In this document: positions 1 to 7,723 of the stretch, piece by piece
How the letters are laid out: each line of letters begins with the position of its first letter
Numbering within the stretch: the stretch's first letter is position 1
Assembly (NCBI GenBank): GCA_002705125.1
Contig: PAHQ01000037.1
Span: 11,251 to 21,859, forward strand
DNA: 10,609 bases
DNA from: Verrucomicrobiales bacterium
GTDB lineage: Bacteria > Verrucomicrobiota > Verrucomicrobiia > Verrucomicrobiales > DEV007
Direction of reading: 5' to 3'
Translations under genes and position numbers: made by a program
The notes under the pieces: model-generated
Seen by the model: only the letters and a program-made list of their open reading frames with translations
What the model was told of the DNA's origin: nothing
The model's database searches: none

Positions 1-167
1 CTTTTCGAGCTCATGTTTGAGACCGTGAGGCAACAACCATTGATGGCAATGCTTTCACCCATTGAAATTTCATCAATGAAAGGAATGTCCACCTCGAGAG
101 TGGCCCCTGTATCGTTACGGTCAAAACTTGAAATTACTCCTGTGGATTCAACTAGTCCTGTAAACAT
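1..167 (-). CDS. ribE: Riboflavin synthase alpha chain, N-terminal part (cut by window edge)
   Basis: This enzyme dismutates two 6,7-dimethyl-8-ribityllumazine molecules to riboflavin in the last step of riboflavin synthesis, in the cytoplasm. Only the first 55 codons are present; the 3' part lies beyond the left edge. The start ATG (167-165) gives the family's hallmark N-terminus MFTGLVE at residues 1-7. The second hallmark, GESIAINGCCLTV, is at residues 37-49 (family form NGVCLTV; here the V is C). Together they belong to the first lumazine-binding beta-barrel. It starts 16 bp after the stop of the SahR-like gene on the same strand, so the two probably share a transcript. There is only a weak AAAAG upstream of the start. 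The symbol follows the B. subtilis convention; E. coli calls it ribC. Confidence 0.93.
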   Translation of the reverse strand, partial: MFTGLVESTGVISSFDRNDTGATLEVDIPFIDEISMGESIAINGCCLTVSNMSSK

Positions 168-183
168 TAGCTTTTAATTTATA

Positions 184-1161
184 CTACTTACTTGGAGAAG
201 GCTCGCATTTTTTTCCGATACCCATAATCGTTTCAAAATAAGGTGGGCGATTTTCTTTGTCGACTATTGTCGTGTTAATGGATCTAAAGCCAGCAATTTC
301 AAGAAATTCTATTAGTTCGATTTCCTTGAAACCCAGCCATTGGTCAGCATATAATGTTCGAGCTTCTTCCTGATCATGCTTTAAAAGATCAAGTATTATA
401 ATCATACCTGAATTTGAAAGTATTCTGAAAGCTTCAGTTACCGCTTTTTTGGGATCATTAACATGGTGTAGCGTTTGGCTGAAGATCACTAGATCAACAT
501 GATTATCTTCGATTGGGGGAGATTGGATGTCACCTAGTCGATATTCAATATTAAGGTAACCATTTTTTTTGATTATTTTTGATCCGAAATCGACCATTTT
601 TTCAGAATGATCCACGGCTATGACTTTGGTTGCTGTTTGGGCAATGAGTTGTGAGAGAGTCCCTTCTCCAGCACCTAAATCAGCAACGATTCCTGGTTTA
701 ATGATTTGAAAAAGCATTTCAGCAACACTTTTCCAACTTCTTCCAGGAACATATTTTTTTCCGAAGCTTCCAGCCAATTCGTCAAAATAGGTCCTAGCTT
801 TGTTTGAGCGTTTCTCAATTTCATGTTCAAGGGCTTTATTGTCTAAATCACATTCAGGAATTTCTTGGGCTGCAGATTCCAGTACAGATAATAAACTTTC
901 AGTAAGTTGTGTGTCAGCCCCTGATGGTGGAATCAGCTGATAATAAACATGCTTTCCTGATCTTTCATCAATAATTAAGCCCGAGGATTTTAGTTTCGAT
1001 AATTGTGAGGATATTCTTGATTGCCCCATTCCTAGAACGCTTTGAATCTCGGCTACCGTTAGCTTTTCACTGCGCAGGATCATAAGAATTCTTACACGAG
1101 TAGGGTCCGAAAGTAATTTTAATGATTTCAGTATTGACTGCATAGCGATTTTGACTGACAT
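184..1161 (-). CDS. sahR: ArsR-family regulator fused to a methyltransferase domain (SahR-like)
   Basis: Probable repressor of the SAM cycle. Residues about 7-95 form an ArsR winged helix: [10 protein letters not shown] (17-26), a recognition-helix region around residues 45-58, and a wing ending in KHVYYQL (70-76). Residues about 120-300 form a class I methyltransferase fold: motif [10 protein letters not shown] (159-167), the acidic residue after strand 2 in AVDHSEKM (182-189), GDI (210-212) and an LHHVNDP segment (231-237). No metal-binding cysteine pair of the ArsR/SmtB type is seen near the helix-turn-helix. In Proteobacteria, SahR has this architecture: the methylase-like domain senses S-adenosylhomocysteine and the protein represses ahcY, metK and related genes. 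Divergent placement against metK-ahcY supports the same job here; this is an inference. The start is uncertain: the ATG at 1161 or Met7 at 1143, which begins just before the conserved domain. Neither has a Shine-Dalgarno site. The stop is TAG. Confidence 0.85.
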   Translation of the reverse strand: MSVKIAMQSILKSLKLLSDPTRVRILMILRSEKLTVAEIQSVLGMGQSRISSQLSKLKSSGLIIDERSGKHVYYQLIPPSGADTQLTESLLSVLESAAQEIPECDLDNKALEHEIEKRSNKARTYFDELAGSFGKKYVPGRSWKSVAEMLFQIIKPGIVADLGAGEGTLSQLIAQTATKVIAVDHSEKMVDFGSKIIKKNGYLNIEYRLGDIQSPPIEDNHVDLVIFSQTLHHVNDPKKAVTEAFRILSNSGMIIILDLLKHDQEEARTLYADQWLGFKEIELIEFLEIAGFRSINTTIVDKENRPPYFETIMGIGKKCEPSPSK

Positions 1162-1180
1162 ATCAACATATCACAATATT
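1151..1180 (+). promoter_or_regulatory. Candidate metK-ahcY promoter
   Basis: TTGACT (1151-1156) lies 18 bp upstream of AATATT (1175-1180), a reasonable -35 and a weak -10. Transcription would start about 7 bp downstream, at or next to the A of the metK ATG (1188), giving a leaderless mRNA. The elements lie partly inside the first codons of the divergent regulator. The -10 sits in the middle of the candidate operator, which fits repression by blocking polymerase. This is inferred from sequence only. Confidence 0.4.
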
Positions 1181-1187
1181 AAGATAT
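1159..1187. promoter_or_regulatory. Palindromic candidate operator for the SahR-like repressor
   Basis: Positions 1168-1187 read ATATC-N2-AATATT-N2-GATAT, an inverted repeat in which 8 of 10 base pairs are symmetric. The left half is also directly repeated: CATATCA occurs at 1159-1165 and again at 1167-1173, eight bases apart. The palindrome fills the gap between the divergent start codons (1161 and 1188) and touches the metK ATG. A dimeric winged-helix protein would bind such a site. Its position suggests one site controls both directions, giving autoregulation plus metK-ahcY control. Confidence 0.6.
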
Positions 1188-2396
1188 ATGCCAAATACAC
1201 ATATTTTTTCTTCTGAATCAGTAACTGAAGGTCACCCTGATAAAGTTTGTGACACTATATCAGACGCCGTCTTAGATGCCTGTTTTGAGCAGGACGTAAC
1301 TTCTAGGGTAGCCTGTGAAACAATGGTCAAGGACAATGCTGTCATTTTGGGAGGAGAGATCACAACTTCTGCCGATTTCGATTACAGCGCTGTTGTTAAA
1401 AAAACCTTGAGCGAAATGAATTACGATTCCTCGTATTCAGATGGTACCGAATATTCTTATTCTTGTAAGTTTGATGCTCAGAATTTTTTCTTCATGAACC
1501 TTTTGGGGCAGCAATCACCTGATATTGCTCAAGGTGTAGATGCATCTAGTGCTCTAGATAAGGAAACCGACGAACAAGGTGCGGGTGATCAGGGCATAAT
1601 GTTTGGCTATGCGTGCAATGATACTCCAGAACTGATGCCGGCTGCTGTTGCATATTCTCATAAACTTGGAGAGGCTATGACTAAGCTTCGTAAGGACCGG
1701 ACTCATACATGGTTGAGGCCTGATTCAAAGACTCAAGTTTCTGTGGAATACATTGATGGTAAACCAAGTCGAATCACAGCTGTGGTCGTTTCAACAATGC
1801 ACGCAAAAGAAATAACTACTGCAGAAATTCGAGAAGCTTTAAAAGGTGATCTTATCGAAAAAGTTTTACCTCAGGATCTTTTGACTGAGGACACTAAATA
1901 TCATATCAACCCTACTGGACTATTTGTTGTTGGAGGACCAGAAGGAGATTGTGGACTGACGGGTAGAAAAATAATTGTAGACACTTACGGAGGAATGGGA
2001 CGTCATGGGGGCGGAGCCTTTTCAGGAAAGGATCCTTCAAAGGTTGACCGTTCGGCGGCATATATGTGTAGATGGGTAGCAAAAAATATTGTTGCTGCTG
2101 GTTTTGCTGAAAAGTGTGAATTGCAGACTGCTTATGCTATTGGTTTCCCTGACCCAGTCTCATTAACTGTTGATACATTTGGTACAAATACTGTCGACGA
2201 GGAAAAAATTAATAAGGCAGTCTCAGAAGTCTTTTCATTTAAACCTGCAGATATAATTTCCCAGCTCAATTTACTCCGACCAATATATAAATGTACGACC
2301 AATTATGGCCATTTTGGTAGAGAAAATGATTTGGATTCATTGACTTGGGAACAAACCAACCGAATTGAAGATCTAAATTCAGCAGTAGGATCGTAG
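1188..2396 (+). CDS. metK: S-adenosylmethionine synthetase (methionine adenosyltransferase)
   Basis: Makes S-adenosylmethionine from ATP and methionine in the cytoplasm. At 402 residues it is close to the bacterial norm (E. coli about 384). Family motifs are complete: [11 protein letters not shown] (9-19) with the ATP-binding His16 and Asp18, GAGDQG (131-136), the glycine-rich loop GGGAFSGKD (274-282), which carries triphosphate-binding residues, [11 protein letters not shown] (282-292), and GHFGR near the C-terminus (374-378). The ATG at 1188 places the [11 protein letters not shown] motif at the expected distance from the N-terminus and is the only sensible start, although it has no room for a Shine-Dalgarno sequence and may be leaderless. 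It is the first gene of a metK-ahcY operon; ahcY begins 15 bp after its TAG stop. Confidence 0.97.
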   Translation: MPNTHIFSSESVTEGHPDKVCDTISDAVLDACFEQDVTSRVACETMVKDNAVILGGEITTSADFDYSAVVKKTLSEMNYDSSYSDGTEYSYSCKFDAQNFFFMNLLGQQSPDIAQGVDASSALDKETDEQGAGDQGIMFGYACNDTPELMPAAVAYSHKLGEAMTKLRKDRTHTWLRPDSKTQVSVEYIDGKPSRITAVVVSTMHAKEITTAEIREALKGDLIEKVLPQDLLTEDTKYHINPTGLFVVGGPEGDCGLTGRKIIVDTYGGMGRHGGGAFSGKDPSKVDRSAAYMCRWVAKNIVAAGFAEKCELQTAYAIGFPDPVSLTVDTFGTNTVDEEKINKAVSEVFSFKPADIISQLNLLRPIYKCTTNYGHFGRENDLDSLTWEQTNRIEDLNSAVGS

Positions 2397-2411
2397 AAAT
2401 TTTTTAATAAT

Positions 2412-3128
2412 ATGACAGATAAACAAGATTACAGAGTAGCTGATATTGATTTAGCAGAGTGGGGCCGCCGAGAAATATCTATCGCTGAGCACGAGATGCC
2501 AGGTCTGATGGCAACTAGAGGCAAATATTCAGACGAAAAACCACTTAAGGGAGTCAGAATAATGGGCTCACTGCACATGACAATACAGACTGCAGTCCTA
2601 ATTGAGACATTAGTAGATCTTGGGGCTGATGTTCGGTGGTGTTCATGTAACATTTTTTCAACACAAGACCATGCTGCTGCTGCGATTGCTGTCACCGGTG
2701 TGCCAGTTTTTGCGTGGAAAGGCGAAACTCTCGAAGAGTACTGGCAGTGTACCTTGGATGCTTTGACTTGGCCAGATGGATCAGGTCCTGAGCTTATTGT
2801 TGACGATGGGGGAGACGCAACTCTACTTATTCACAAAGGGGCTGAACTTGAAGAAGGTGATGATTGGATAAGTTCTGATAGTGACTCTCAAGAAGAGCAA
2901 GTGATTAAGGATCTTTTAAAGAGTGTTAATAATGATAACCCTCAAAAGTGGACTAATTACTTCAAGGATTGGAGAGGGGTCTCTGAGGAAACAACTACTG
3001 GAGTCCATAGACTTTATCAGATGTCTGAACAGGAGAAACTAAGAGTACCAGCAATAAATGTAAATGATTCTGTTACAAAGTCTAAATTTGATAATTTATA
3101 TGGTTGCAGGGAGTCATTAGTGGATTGA
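2412..3128 (+). CDS. ahcY: S-adenosylhomocysteinase, N-terminal part (ends at an in-frame TGA)
   Basis: AhcY splits S-adenosylhomocysteine into adenosine and homocysteine, removing the product inhibitor of methyltransferases. This part (238 residues) is the substrate-binding half. It carries [14 protein letters not shown] (54-67), [12 protein letters not shown] (80-91), DDGGD (131-135), SEETTTG (191-197) and the catalytic stretch [13 protein letters not shown] (220-232), whose Lys223, Asp227 and Asn228 correspond to the family's catalytic residues. Reading stops after GCRESLVD at TGA 3126-3128. Related proteins continue with Gly-Ile-Lys-Arg-Ala-Thr-Asp, and the bases after the TGA encode exactly IKRATD in the same frame. 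The single change GGA to TGA therefore explains the interruption. Joined across the TGA, the protein is 470 residues, the usual family length. On its own this half lacks the NAD domain and should be inactive. The start ATG at 2412 lacks a Shine-Dalgarno site. Confidence 0.93.
   Translation: MTDKQDYRVADIDLAEWGRREISIAEHEMPGLMATRGKYSDEKPLKGVRIMGSLHMTIQTAVLIETLVDLGADVRWCSCNIFSTQDHAAAAIAVTGVPVFAWKGETLEEYWQCTLDALTWPDGSGPELIVDDGGDATLLIHKGAELEEGDDWISSDSDSQEEQVIKDLLKSVNNDNPQKWTNYFKDWRGVSEETTTGVHRLYQMSEQEKLRVPAINVNDSVTKSKFDNLYGCRESLVD
3126..3128 (+). other. In-frame TGA replacing a conserved glycine codon of ahcY
   Basis: The two ahcY parts are in the same frame, and this TGA is the only interruption. 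It falls at the Gly of the family's ESL(I/V)DGIKRATD segment, between the catalytic residues and the NAD-binding fold. TGA is the stop codon of the GlgE-like gene (6378-6376), and no other gene here needs TGA to be read as an amino acid, so a recoded genome is unlikely. A point nonsense mutation or a base-call or assembly error is the simplest reading. Confidence 0.9.
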
Positions 3129-3146
3129 ATTAAAAGAGCTACTGAT

Positions 3147-3824
3147 GTGATGATTTCAGGAAAAGTGTCTGTTGTTTGTGGCTATGGTGACGTTGGTAAA
3201 GGTTGCGCTCAAGCGCTTAAAGGACAAGGCGCTCAGGTGGTGGTTACAGAAATTGACCCCATTTGCGCTCTTCAAGCATCAATGGAAGGTTTTAGGGTAC
3301 TAACACTCGAAGATACATTAGGTTGGGCAGACATATATGTTACAACAACAGGGAATAAAGACATTATTCGCCTAGAGCATCTTACAGCAATGAAGGATCA
3401 AGCCATTGTTTGCAATATTGGTCATTTTGATAACGAAATACAAGTCGATGCGCTTAATGATGCAAGTGATGTTACAAGGCAAAATGTTAAGCCTCAAGTT
3501 GACCAATATACAATGTCTGATGGTAGGCAGTTATACATGCTAGCAGAGGGAAGACTGGTAAATCTTGGGTGTGCCACCGGTCATCCAAGTTTTGTTATGT
3601 CCAATAGTTTTACCAACCAAACTTTGGCTCAGATAGATCTTTGGGAGAACCGTGATAGCTATGTTCCAGGTGTATATGTCTTGCCGAAGAAGTTAGATGA
3701 GGAGGTGGCAGCTTTGCATCTAGAGAAGATTGGGGCAAAACTAACTAAACTTACTGACGAACAGGCCGATTATATTGGCGTTCCATCTGCTGGGCCTTAT
3801 AAACCAGAGCATTATAGGTACTAG
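3147..3824 (+). CDS. ahcY: S-adenosylhomocysteinase, C-terminal NAD-binding part
   Basis: This is the continuation of ahcY after the TGA at 3126-3128, in the same frame. It contains the NAD-binding Rossmann motif GYGDVGKG (12-19), TEID (34-37) for ribose binding, NIGHFDNEI (90-98), [17 protein letters not shown] (139-155) and the terminal PYKPEHYRY (217-225), whose Lys and Tyr reach the NAD of the neighbouring subunit in known structures. The sequence shows no further decay. If translated separately it could begin at GTG 3147 or ATG 3150. A purine run AAAAGAG (3132-3138) sits 8 nt before the GTG, so re-initiation after the upstream stop is conceivable, but that run also encodes the conserved Lys-Arg. 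This fragment lacks the substrate-binding half and would not work alone. The TAG stop overlaps the stop of the convergent oxidoreductase gene. Confidence 0.92.
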   Translation: MMISGKVSVVCGYGDVGKGCAQALKGQGAQVVVTEIDPICALQASMEGFRVLTLEDTLGWADIYVTTTGNKDIIRLEHLTAMKDQAIVCNIGHFDNEIQVDALNDASDVTRQNVKPQVDQYTMSDGRQLYMLAEGRLVNLGCATGHPSFVMSNSFTNQTLAQIDLWENRDSYVPGVYVLPKKLDEEVAALHLEKIGAKLTKLTDEQADYIGVPSAGPYKPEHYRY

Positions 3825-5092
3825 GACTTTTCTAAGTCCCAAGGCCTACGCATTTCTTTAGTAAGCATTGAAGTCGCATTTTTGTTGTTAGTGATCTTCT
3901 CACTAACTGGATTCCAATCTAGTCCTTGATCTAATCTCATTGATATATTACCGAGGTGGCAAAGAGTTGCGCAGCGATGACCTATTTCAGCTGGAAAATA
4001 AGGTTCATTACGTGATTTGACGCAATCTAGAAAATTACGATGCTCTCCTTCTCTGCATGTAAAAAGATGAATGCCATTTTTAGGAATAGGATCTTTTACA
4101 ATATTCTTATTGCTTGCCTCAAGGCCTGAGTCCCAGCTTTTACTTCCACACCATCCCTCAGAGCCAAAGAAATGAATACTGGTGCCGCCACTTTTCACAT
4201 TGAGTTTAACTCCATTTGAATAGGTATAGTTGATTTCATAATCGATAAAAGTATTAAACATACTTCCTTCATTTACTGTACCCTTACCATGAACTCTTAC
4301 TGGGCCAGTCCTTTCAGTATCATTAGCCCATTGAGCGGTATCTAATTGATGCATGCCCCAGTCTGAAAACTTTCCTCCAGAATAATCCCATACGTGTCTC
4401 CAATGTTGCTGTTTTGTTCGGCTTTTCGTGTAGGGAGCGAAGGGTGCAGGCCCCAACCACATATTATAATCCAGATCATCTGGGGCAGGGGTTGGATTTT
4501 CGTTTGGAAATCTTTGTCCCGCAGGCAGTGTGACTTTAATTTTTTCTAATTTTCCAATTCTTCCGTTACGTACCGCTTCAGCAAGACGGTGATAAATGAA
4601 AAGACTACGATCTTCGGTGGATGTCTGAAAAACTTTACCTGTTTTCTTAACCAGATCGGATATATATCTTCCCTCAGCAACAGTTAGAGTTGGTTTCTCG
4701 CAGATTACATCTTTTCCCCGGCGAATGGCCATTGCTGACATAAGTGAATGCCAGTGATCTGGGGTCGAGATCATTACTGCATCAATGTCATCTCTATCTA
4801 GTATTTCTCTGAAGTCAGAGTGAATTGAGCAGCCTTTGGATTCATAATGATTATTCACCATGGACTGAGCCTTTAACATTCTACTTTTAAAAACATCACA
4901 AACTGCAACAATTTGTGCATCTTTTTGTCGCAAAAACATGTTTAGGTTTCTATGAATGCCATGATTGCCTGTCCCAATCATTCCAATAGTTATTTTATTG
5001 CTAGGGGCATTCTTTCCATAAATTTCATTTTTTGAAATATAGAAAGGGCTAATTGAGGCTAATGTTGATATTAAGAAATTTCGACGGTTCAT
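3821..5092 (-). CDS. Exported Gfo/Idh/MocA-family oxidoreductase
   Basis: NAD(P)-dependent sugar or polyol oxidoreductase of the group common in Planctomycetes and Verrucomicrobia; the substrate is unknown. The N-terminus MNRRNFL followed by a short hydrophobic stretch (about 6-19) looks like a twin-arginine export leader, implying folding with cofactor in the cytoplasm before export. The Rossmann motif GMIGTGNHG is at 37-45, STPDHWH at 109-115, and the family's EKP with its presumed catalytic Lys133 at 132-134. The C-terminal domain has SDWGMHQLD (243-251) and [13 protein letters not shown] (372-384). Many relatives read EKPLTLT where this one has EKPTLT, apparently one residue shorter next to the catalytic lysine. 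It starts 37 bp after the CHASE2 gene on the same strand, as last member of the leftward cluster. No Shine-Dalgarno is visible. Some family members are GH109 glycosidases rather than dehydrogenases, so the reaction is open. Confidence 0.88.
   Translation of the reverse strand: MNRRNFLISTLASISPFYISKNEIYGKNAPSNKITIGMIGTGNHGIHRNLNMFLRQKDAQIVAVCDVFKSRMLKAQSMVNNHYESKGCSIHSDFREILDRDDIDAVMISTPDHWHSLMSAMAIRRGKDVICEKPTLTVAEGRYISDLVKKTGKVFQTSTEDRSLFIYHRLAEAVRNGRIGKLEKIKVTLPAGQRFPNENPTPAPDDLDYNMWLGPAPFAPYTKSRTKQQHWRHVWDYSGGKFSDWGMHQLDTAQWANDTERTGPVRVHGKGTVNEGSMFNTFIDYEINYTYSNGVKLNVKSGGTSIHFFGSEGWCGSKSWDSGLEASNKNIVKDPIPKNGIHLFTCREGEHRNFLDCVKSRNEPYFPAEIGHRCATLCHLGNISMRLDQGLDWNPVSEKITNNKNATSMLTKEMRRPWDLEKS
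3824..3839. terminator. Short hairpin at the convergent ahcY / oxidoreductase ends
   Basis: GGACTT (3824-3829), loop TTCT, and AAGTCC (3834-3839) form a perfect 6-bp stem directly at the ahcY stop codon. Neither strand has a T-run after the stem, so it is not a typical intrinsic terminator. It also codes for the last residues of the oxidoreductase. It may weakly terminate or stabilise the 3' ends of two converging transcripts, or it may be chance. Confidence 0.25.
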
Positions 5093-5129
5093 ATTTTGGA
5101 AGTTTACAAATTTAGATCATCTTTTTTTA

Positions 5130-6368
5130 TTATGCCTCTTTCTTTTCACCAAAGACGAGTGAAATGACAGTCATTATAATAAAAAATGTTAGTGGAATGA
5201 TAGGTGAAACCCATTGGCCATTACTTTGAAAGAGTATCATGTTGAATGATAAATAAATTATTATTAGAAGGCCAATTCGAGACAATGCTTTTGATGGTTT
5301 GGTATTAATAATTAATATTCCAAGAATGATAATGATTATCCAAATAATAAATTCATTGGTTTGTGAGAGTTCATTGATAAATAGTCCAGATTGAATTGTG
5401 CTTATTGCCAAAGCCATGAACTCTGCATTAGAAATGAATTCGTTATCCCTAAATGCTATGTTCCTTTTATTATTATTGTTTCCTATAAAGATAATTTTAT
5501 TACTTAAGGCTGATTTACTTTTTTTGCCTAATTCATTTGAAGGTGTTGTAAGTAGATTAATTTTTTCTTTTGGAAGTTCTTTTTGTAGAGCTGGATAAAT
5601 TTCAACATGACCACCGGCATCTATTGGGATCTTTTTATTTTCGGTCAAAATGATATTTTCTCCTAAATTGACTATGACTTGGTCTGGGCTTGTGTTTGTT
5701 TCAAGCATTATTGCCTTTAGTACGAATGAGGGTACAATTTCATCTCCAACTTTTGCTATCAAAGGAAATTTATATTGATTCCTCTCAGGTTTTTTTTGAG
5801 TCAGCTCAATGTTTGTGAATGCTATTGGTATCCCCATTGCAGCAAACCTTTGATTAGGCAGAGAACTAGTTTTAGTAAATTCAGGGATCGAATTTGTGTT
5901 ACCATTAATGTTTTTGAGAACATCAAAAAATTTCTTTCCCTTATCTTTTGTTGAATCAACTGATTGATCCATTTGGCAAACGGCACTAAAAAGCAGGCTT
6001 CCTTTATTAAAGTTTAAACATGTGGTTCTAAGGGTTTCAACTAATCCATCAGGACTATTAGAGAAGCTTAGTGAAGGTTCTATAGCGATAAGACTTGGGT
6101 TGTACTGTTTCAGGTTATTGAGTATTACGGCAAAGTCTAAAGGGCTTGGAGGCCAATCTTGTAAAACAGAATCTTCAGAATTGTCCAATGCTAACAGAGT
6201 AATTGATGAGGTTTCTTTTTTTTGCTTTTTAGTATCAATCAGCCAATTGACGTATTGCCTCTCGAATTCGAGAAAGGAATTCTTTTGTTTTTCTCTGTTA
6301 ACTAAAAATATAGCCAATACAGATAGTACAATGAAAATAATCGTTCTCTTTCGATCGTTCACTAGCAA
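5130..6368 (-). CDS. Membrane protein with a divergent CHASE2 sensor domain and no output domain
   Basis: The layout matches CHASE2 receptors: one N-terminal membrane helix (about 8-24), a large extracytoplasmic domain (about 25-338), then three membrane helices (about 339-356, 364-380, 387-407). CHASE2-like marks are ITLLALDNSEDSVLQDWPP (56-74), a strand-helix region with LIAIEPSLSF (93-102), FPLIAKVGDEIVPSFVLKA (201-219) and KIIFIGNNNN (291-300). In known proteins such a domain is followed by a kinase, cyclase, diguanylate cyclase or phosphatase. Here the chain ends with GEKKEA just after the last helix, at tandem TAA stops, and no output domain follows in any frame. The start is either TTG 6368 or GTG 6362; the TTG is 7 bp after the TGA stop of the GlgE-like gene, so translation is probably coupled. 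It may act with a partner protein or be a sugar- or envelope-sensing remnant. The assignment rests on distant similarity. Confidence 0.7.
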   Translation of the reverse strand: MLVNDRKRTIIFIVLSVLAIFLVNREKQKNSFLEFERQYVNWLIDTKKQKKETSSITLLALDNSEDSVLQDWPPSPLDFAVILNNLKQYNPSLIAIEPSLSFSNSPDGLVETLRTTCLNFNKGSLLFSAVCQMDQSVDSTKDKGKKFFDVLKNINGNTNSIPEFTKTSSLPNQRFAAMGIPIAFTNIELTQKKPERNQYKFPLIAKVGDEIVPSFVLKAIMLETNTSPDQVIVNLGENIILTENKKIPIDAGGHVEIYPALQKELPKEKINLLTTPSNELGKKSKSALSNKIIFIGNNNNKRNIAFRDNEFISNAEFMALAISTIQSGLFINELSQTNEFIIWIIIIILGILIINTKPSKALSRIGLLIIIYLSFNMILFQSNGQWVSPIIPLTFFIIMTVISLVFGEKKEA

Positions 6369-6375
6369 CGGTAAC

Positions 6376-7710
6376 TCAATTGTTTAATTCAACCAGAAGT
6401 TGAAGTTCGGTTTGTCCCTTCTCAAGAAATATATCATTACTTTTTCCAGACCACCTGTAAGCACGAGCGTTGGAAAGATCCCTTACGTAGTAAATCAGTT
6501 TATTAGAAAATTGTATGGATTCGTGCTCAATAGAGATTTTAATAACTTTTGGCTTTGAGGGATTTTGATTTTGGAAATGTAGTAAATATTTATCACTCTT
6601 TAAATTTTTTACACTCACTTTAATTTCTGGGTCGTCCGTTTTACAAGTTAAGGTATTGAGTTCGGTAGATTGTATAGGTTTAGAAATTTTTGATTTTTTT
6701 TTATTTGAGTTTTTTAACCCAAAATTAAATATTGGTTTTTTGAAGTCAGAAAATCCTGCGCTGAGCATTTTCTGGTAAAGATCATCAGATAAATTTTCTT
6801 CTGTTATAAAGCTTATAAAAGAAAAATCTTTCTTTAGTGTTCCGATTATATGATCCCAAAAAGAAAGAGGGAAACAGGTGATTTCGGGAATACTAAAAAT
6901 TTCTATTCCCTGCACTATCCAGTATCTGAAAACCTGTTCCCATTTTTCACGTCGTAATTCCCATCCTTCACTCACAAGATCATTGACTCCTTCATTATTA
7001 AAATTATCGGGATCGCTAATAAAAAATGGATGCTGAGGTGAGCACTTCATCGGTATTCTCATTCCGAGAGTTATTCTTTTTTTCGAAATCTTGTTTGTGA
7101 GCTGTCCAAAAGTCATCGTATCAGTGAATTCTGGGTTTATGGAATAATGCCCTTTTCCACTTTCGCCAATTAAGCCCTCTTGATCAAAAGGAAAGATGCT
7201 AGGTAATAAAAAAACATCATTACTTTTTACGGTTGGTAGTTTTTCAACGCCAGATAGATTATCATTATTCAATTGATACCAGTTGGCTGCCATCAAGTCA
7301 TGTCTCTCTACTTTTAATATTCTGATGTCTTTAGGGGCATTGTTCTTTTGCGATGGAGATTTTTGACCTGACCAAATTTCAATATTCCATTCGTAAGTTC
7401 CTGTTGAAGGTGGAGTCCAACTTCCTTTCCATTTATTTGAATCTAACTTTTCTAGTGGTTCTTCATTCCAATTGCTCTGTCCTGTTATTCGCCAACGAAT
7501 GAGCCCACTGATCTTATCGTTATTATTATGTCCAAATGGGTGAACAATAATTGAAAAAGGCTGGCCAGATAGTCGAACTTTGGATTGAGGGTTTGAGATC
7601 TCGTGAGTATCAAAAATTGAAAATTCTGATTCCCTTTCACTAATCGCTAAAACAGGAAATGGATCGATTGACTCGTTGTGTCGATTCTTTGTGTCTATGC
7701 CTTGAAGCAT
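6376..7710 (-). CDS. GlgE-like (maltosyltransferase-related) protein, shortened and probably not catalytic
   Basis: GlgE transfers maltose from maltose-1-phosphate to alpha-glucan and is usually about 650-700 residues. This 444-residue protein keeps recognisable pieces in order. About 50-115 is the N-terminal beta-sandwich, with LIRWRITGQSNW (70-81) and GTYEWNIEIW (104-113). About 150-325 is part of a GH13 barrel: GHYSINPEF (187-195), CSPQHPFF (223-230), YWIVQGIEIF (263-272), FWDHII (284-289). About 360-444 is the C-terminal beta-domain with YRWSGKSNDIFLEKG (418-432). The barrel section usually found between the GF at 319-320 and the C-terminal domain is absent from the DNA. Where GlgE has FRVDNPH with the nucleophilic Asp, this protein has FSIPEIT (272-278), so Asp is Pro and the preceding Arg is Ser. 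The general acid Glu may survive in ITEEN (302-306). A binding or regulatory role is more likely than transfer. Starts 13 bp after the kinase gene; stop TGA. Confidence 0.68.
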   Translation of the reverse strand: MLQGIDTKNRHNESIDPFPVLAISERESEFSIFDTHEISNPQSKVRLSGQPFSIIVHPFGHNNNDKISGLIRWRITGQSNWNEEPLEKLDSNKWKGSWTPPSTGTYEWNIEIWSGQKSPSQKNNAPKDIRILKVERHDLMAANWYQLNNDNLSGVEKLPTVKSNDVFLLPSIFPFDQEGLIGESGKGHYSINPEFTDTMTFGQLTNKISKKRITLGMRIPMKCSPQHPFFISDPDNFNNEGVNDLVSEGWELRREKWEQVFRYWIVQGIEIFSIPEITCFPLSFWDHIIGTLKKDFSFISFITEENLSDDLYQKMLSAGFSDFKKPIFNFGLKNSNKKKSKISKPIQSTELNTLTCKTDDPEIKVSVKNLKSDKYLLHFQNQNPSKPKVIKISIEHESIQFSNKLIYYVRDLSNARAYRWSGKSNDIFLEKGQTELQLLVELNN

Positions 7711-7723
7711 CGAAATTTACAAA

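Noticed and set aside
1162..1187. SAM or SAH riboswitch upstream of metK-ahcY
   Set aside because: Only 26 bp separate the start codons, too little for any known riboswitch aptamer; a protein operator explains the site better.
2429..2695. Minus-strand open frame inside ahcY, and plus-strand frames at 5398-5598, 6022-6387 and 8737-8919
   Set aside because: Each lies opposite a gene with clear protein-family or domain similarity and shows no recognisable domain; they are coding shadows.
3126..3128. UGA read as glycine (as in Gracilibacteria/SR1) or as selenocysteine
   Set aside because: No other gene in the window contains in-frame TGA, and TGA ends the GlgE-like gene. The position is a glycine in the family, not a Cys/Sec site, and no selenocysteine insertion hairpin was recognised.
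6376..7710. GlgE-like gene as a frameshifted remnant with the missing barrel in another frame
   Set aside because: The whole gene is only 1335 bp and reads through in one frame; there is no spare DNA that could encode the missing section.
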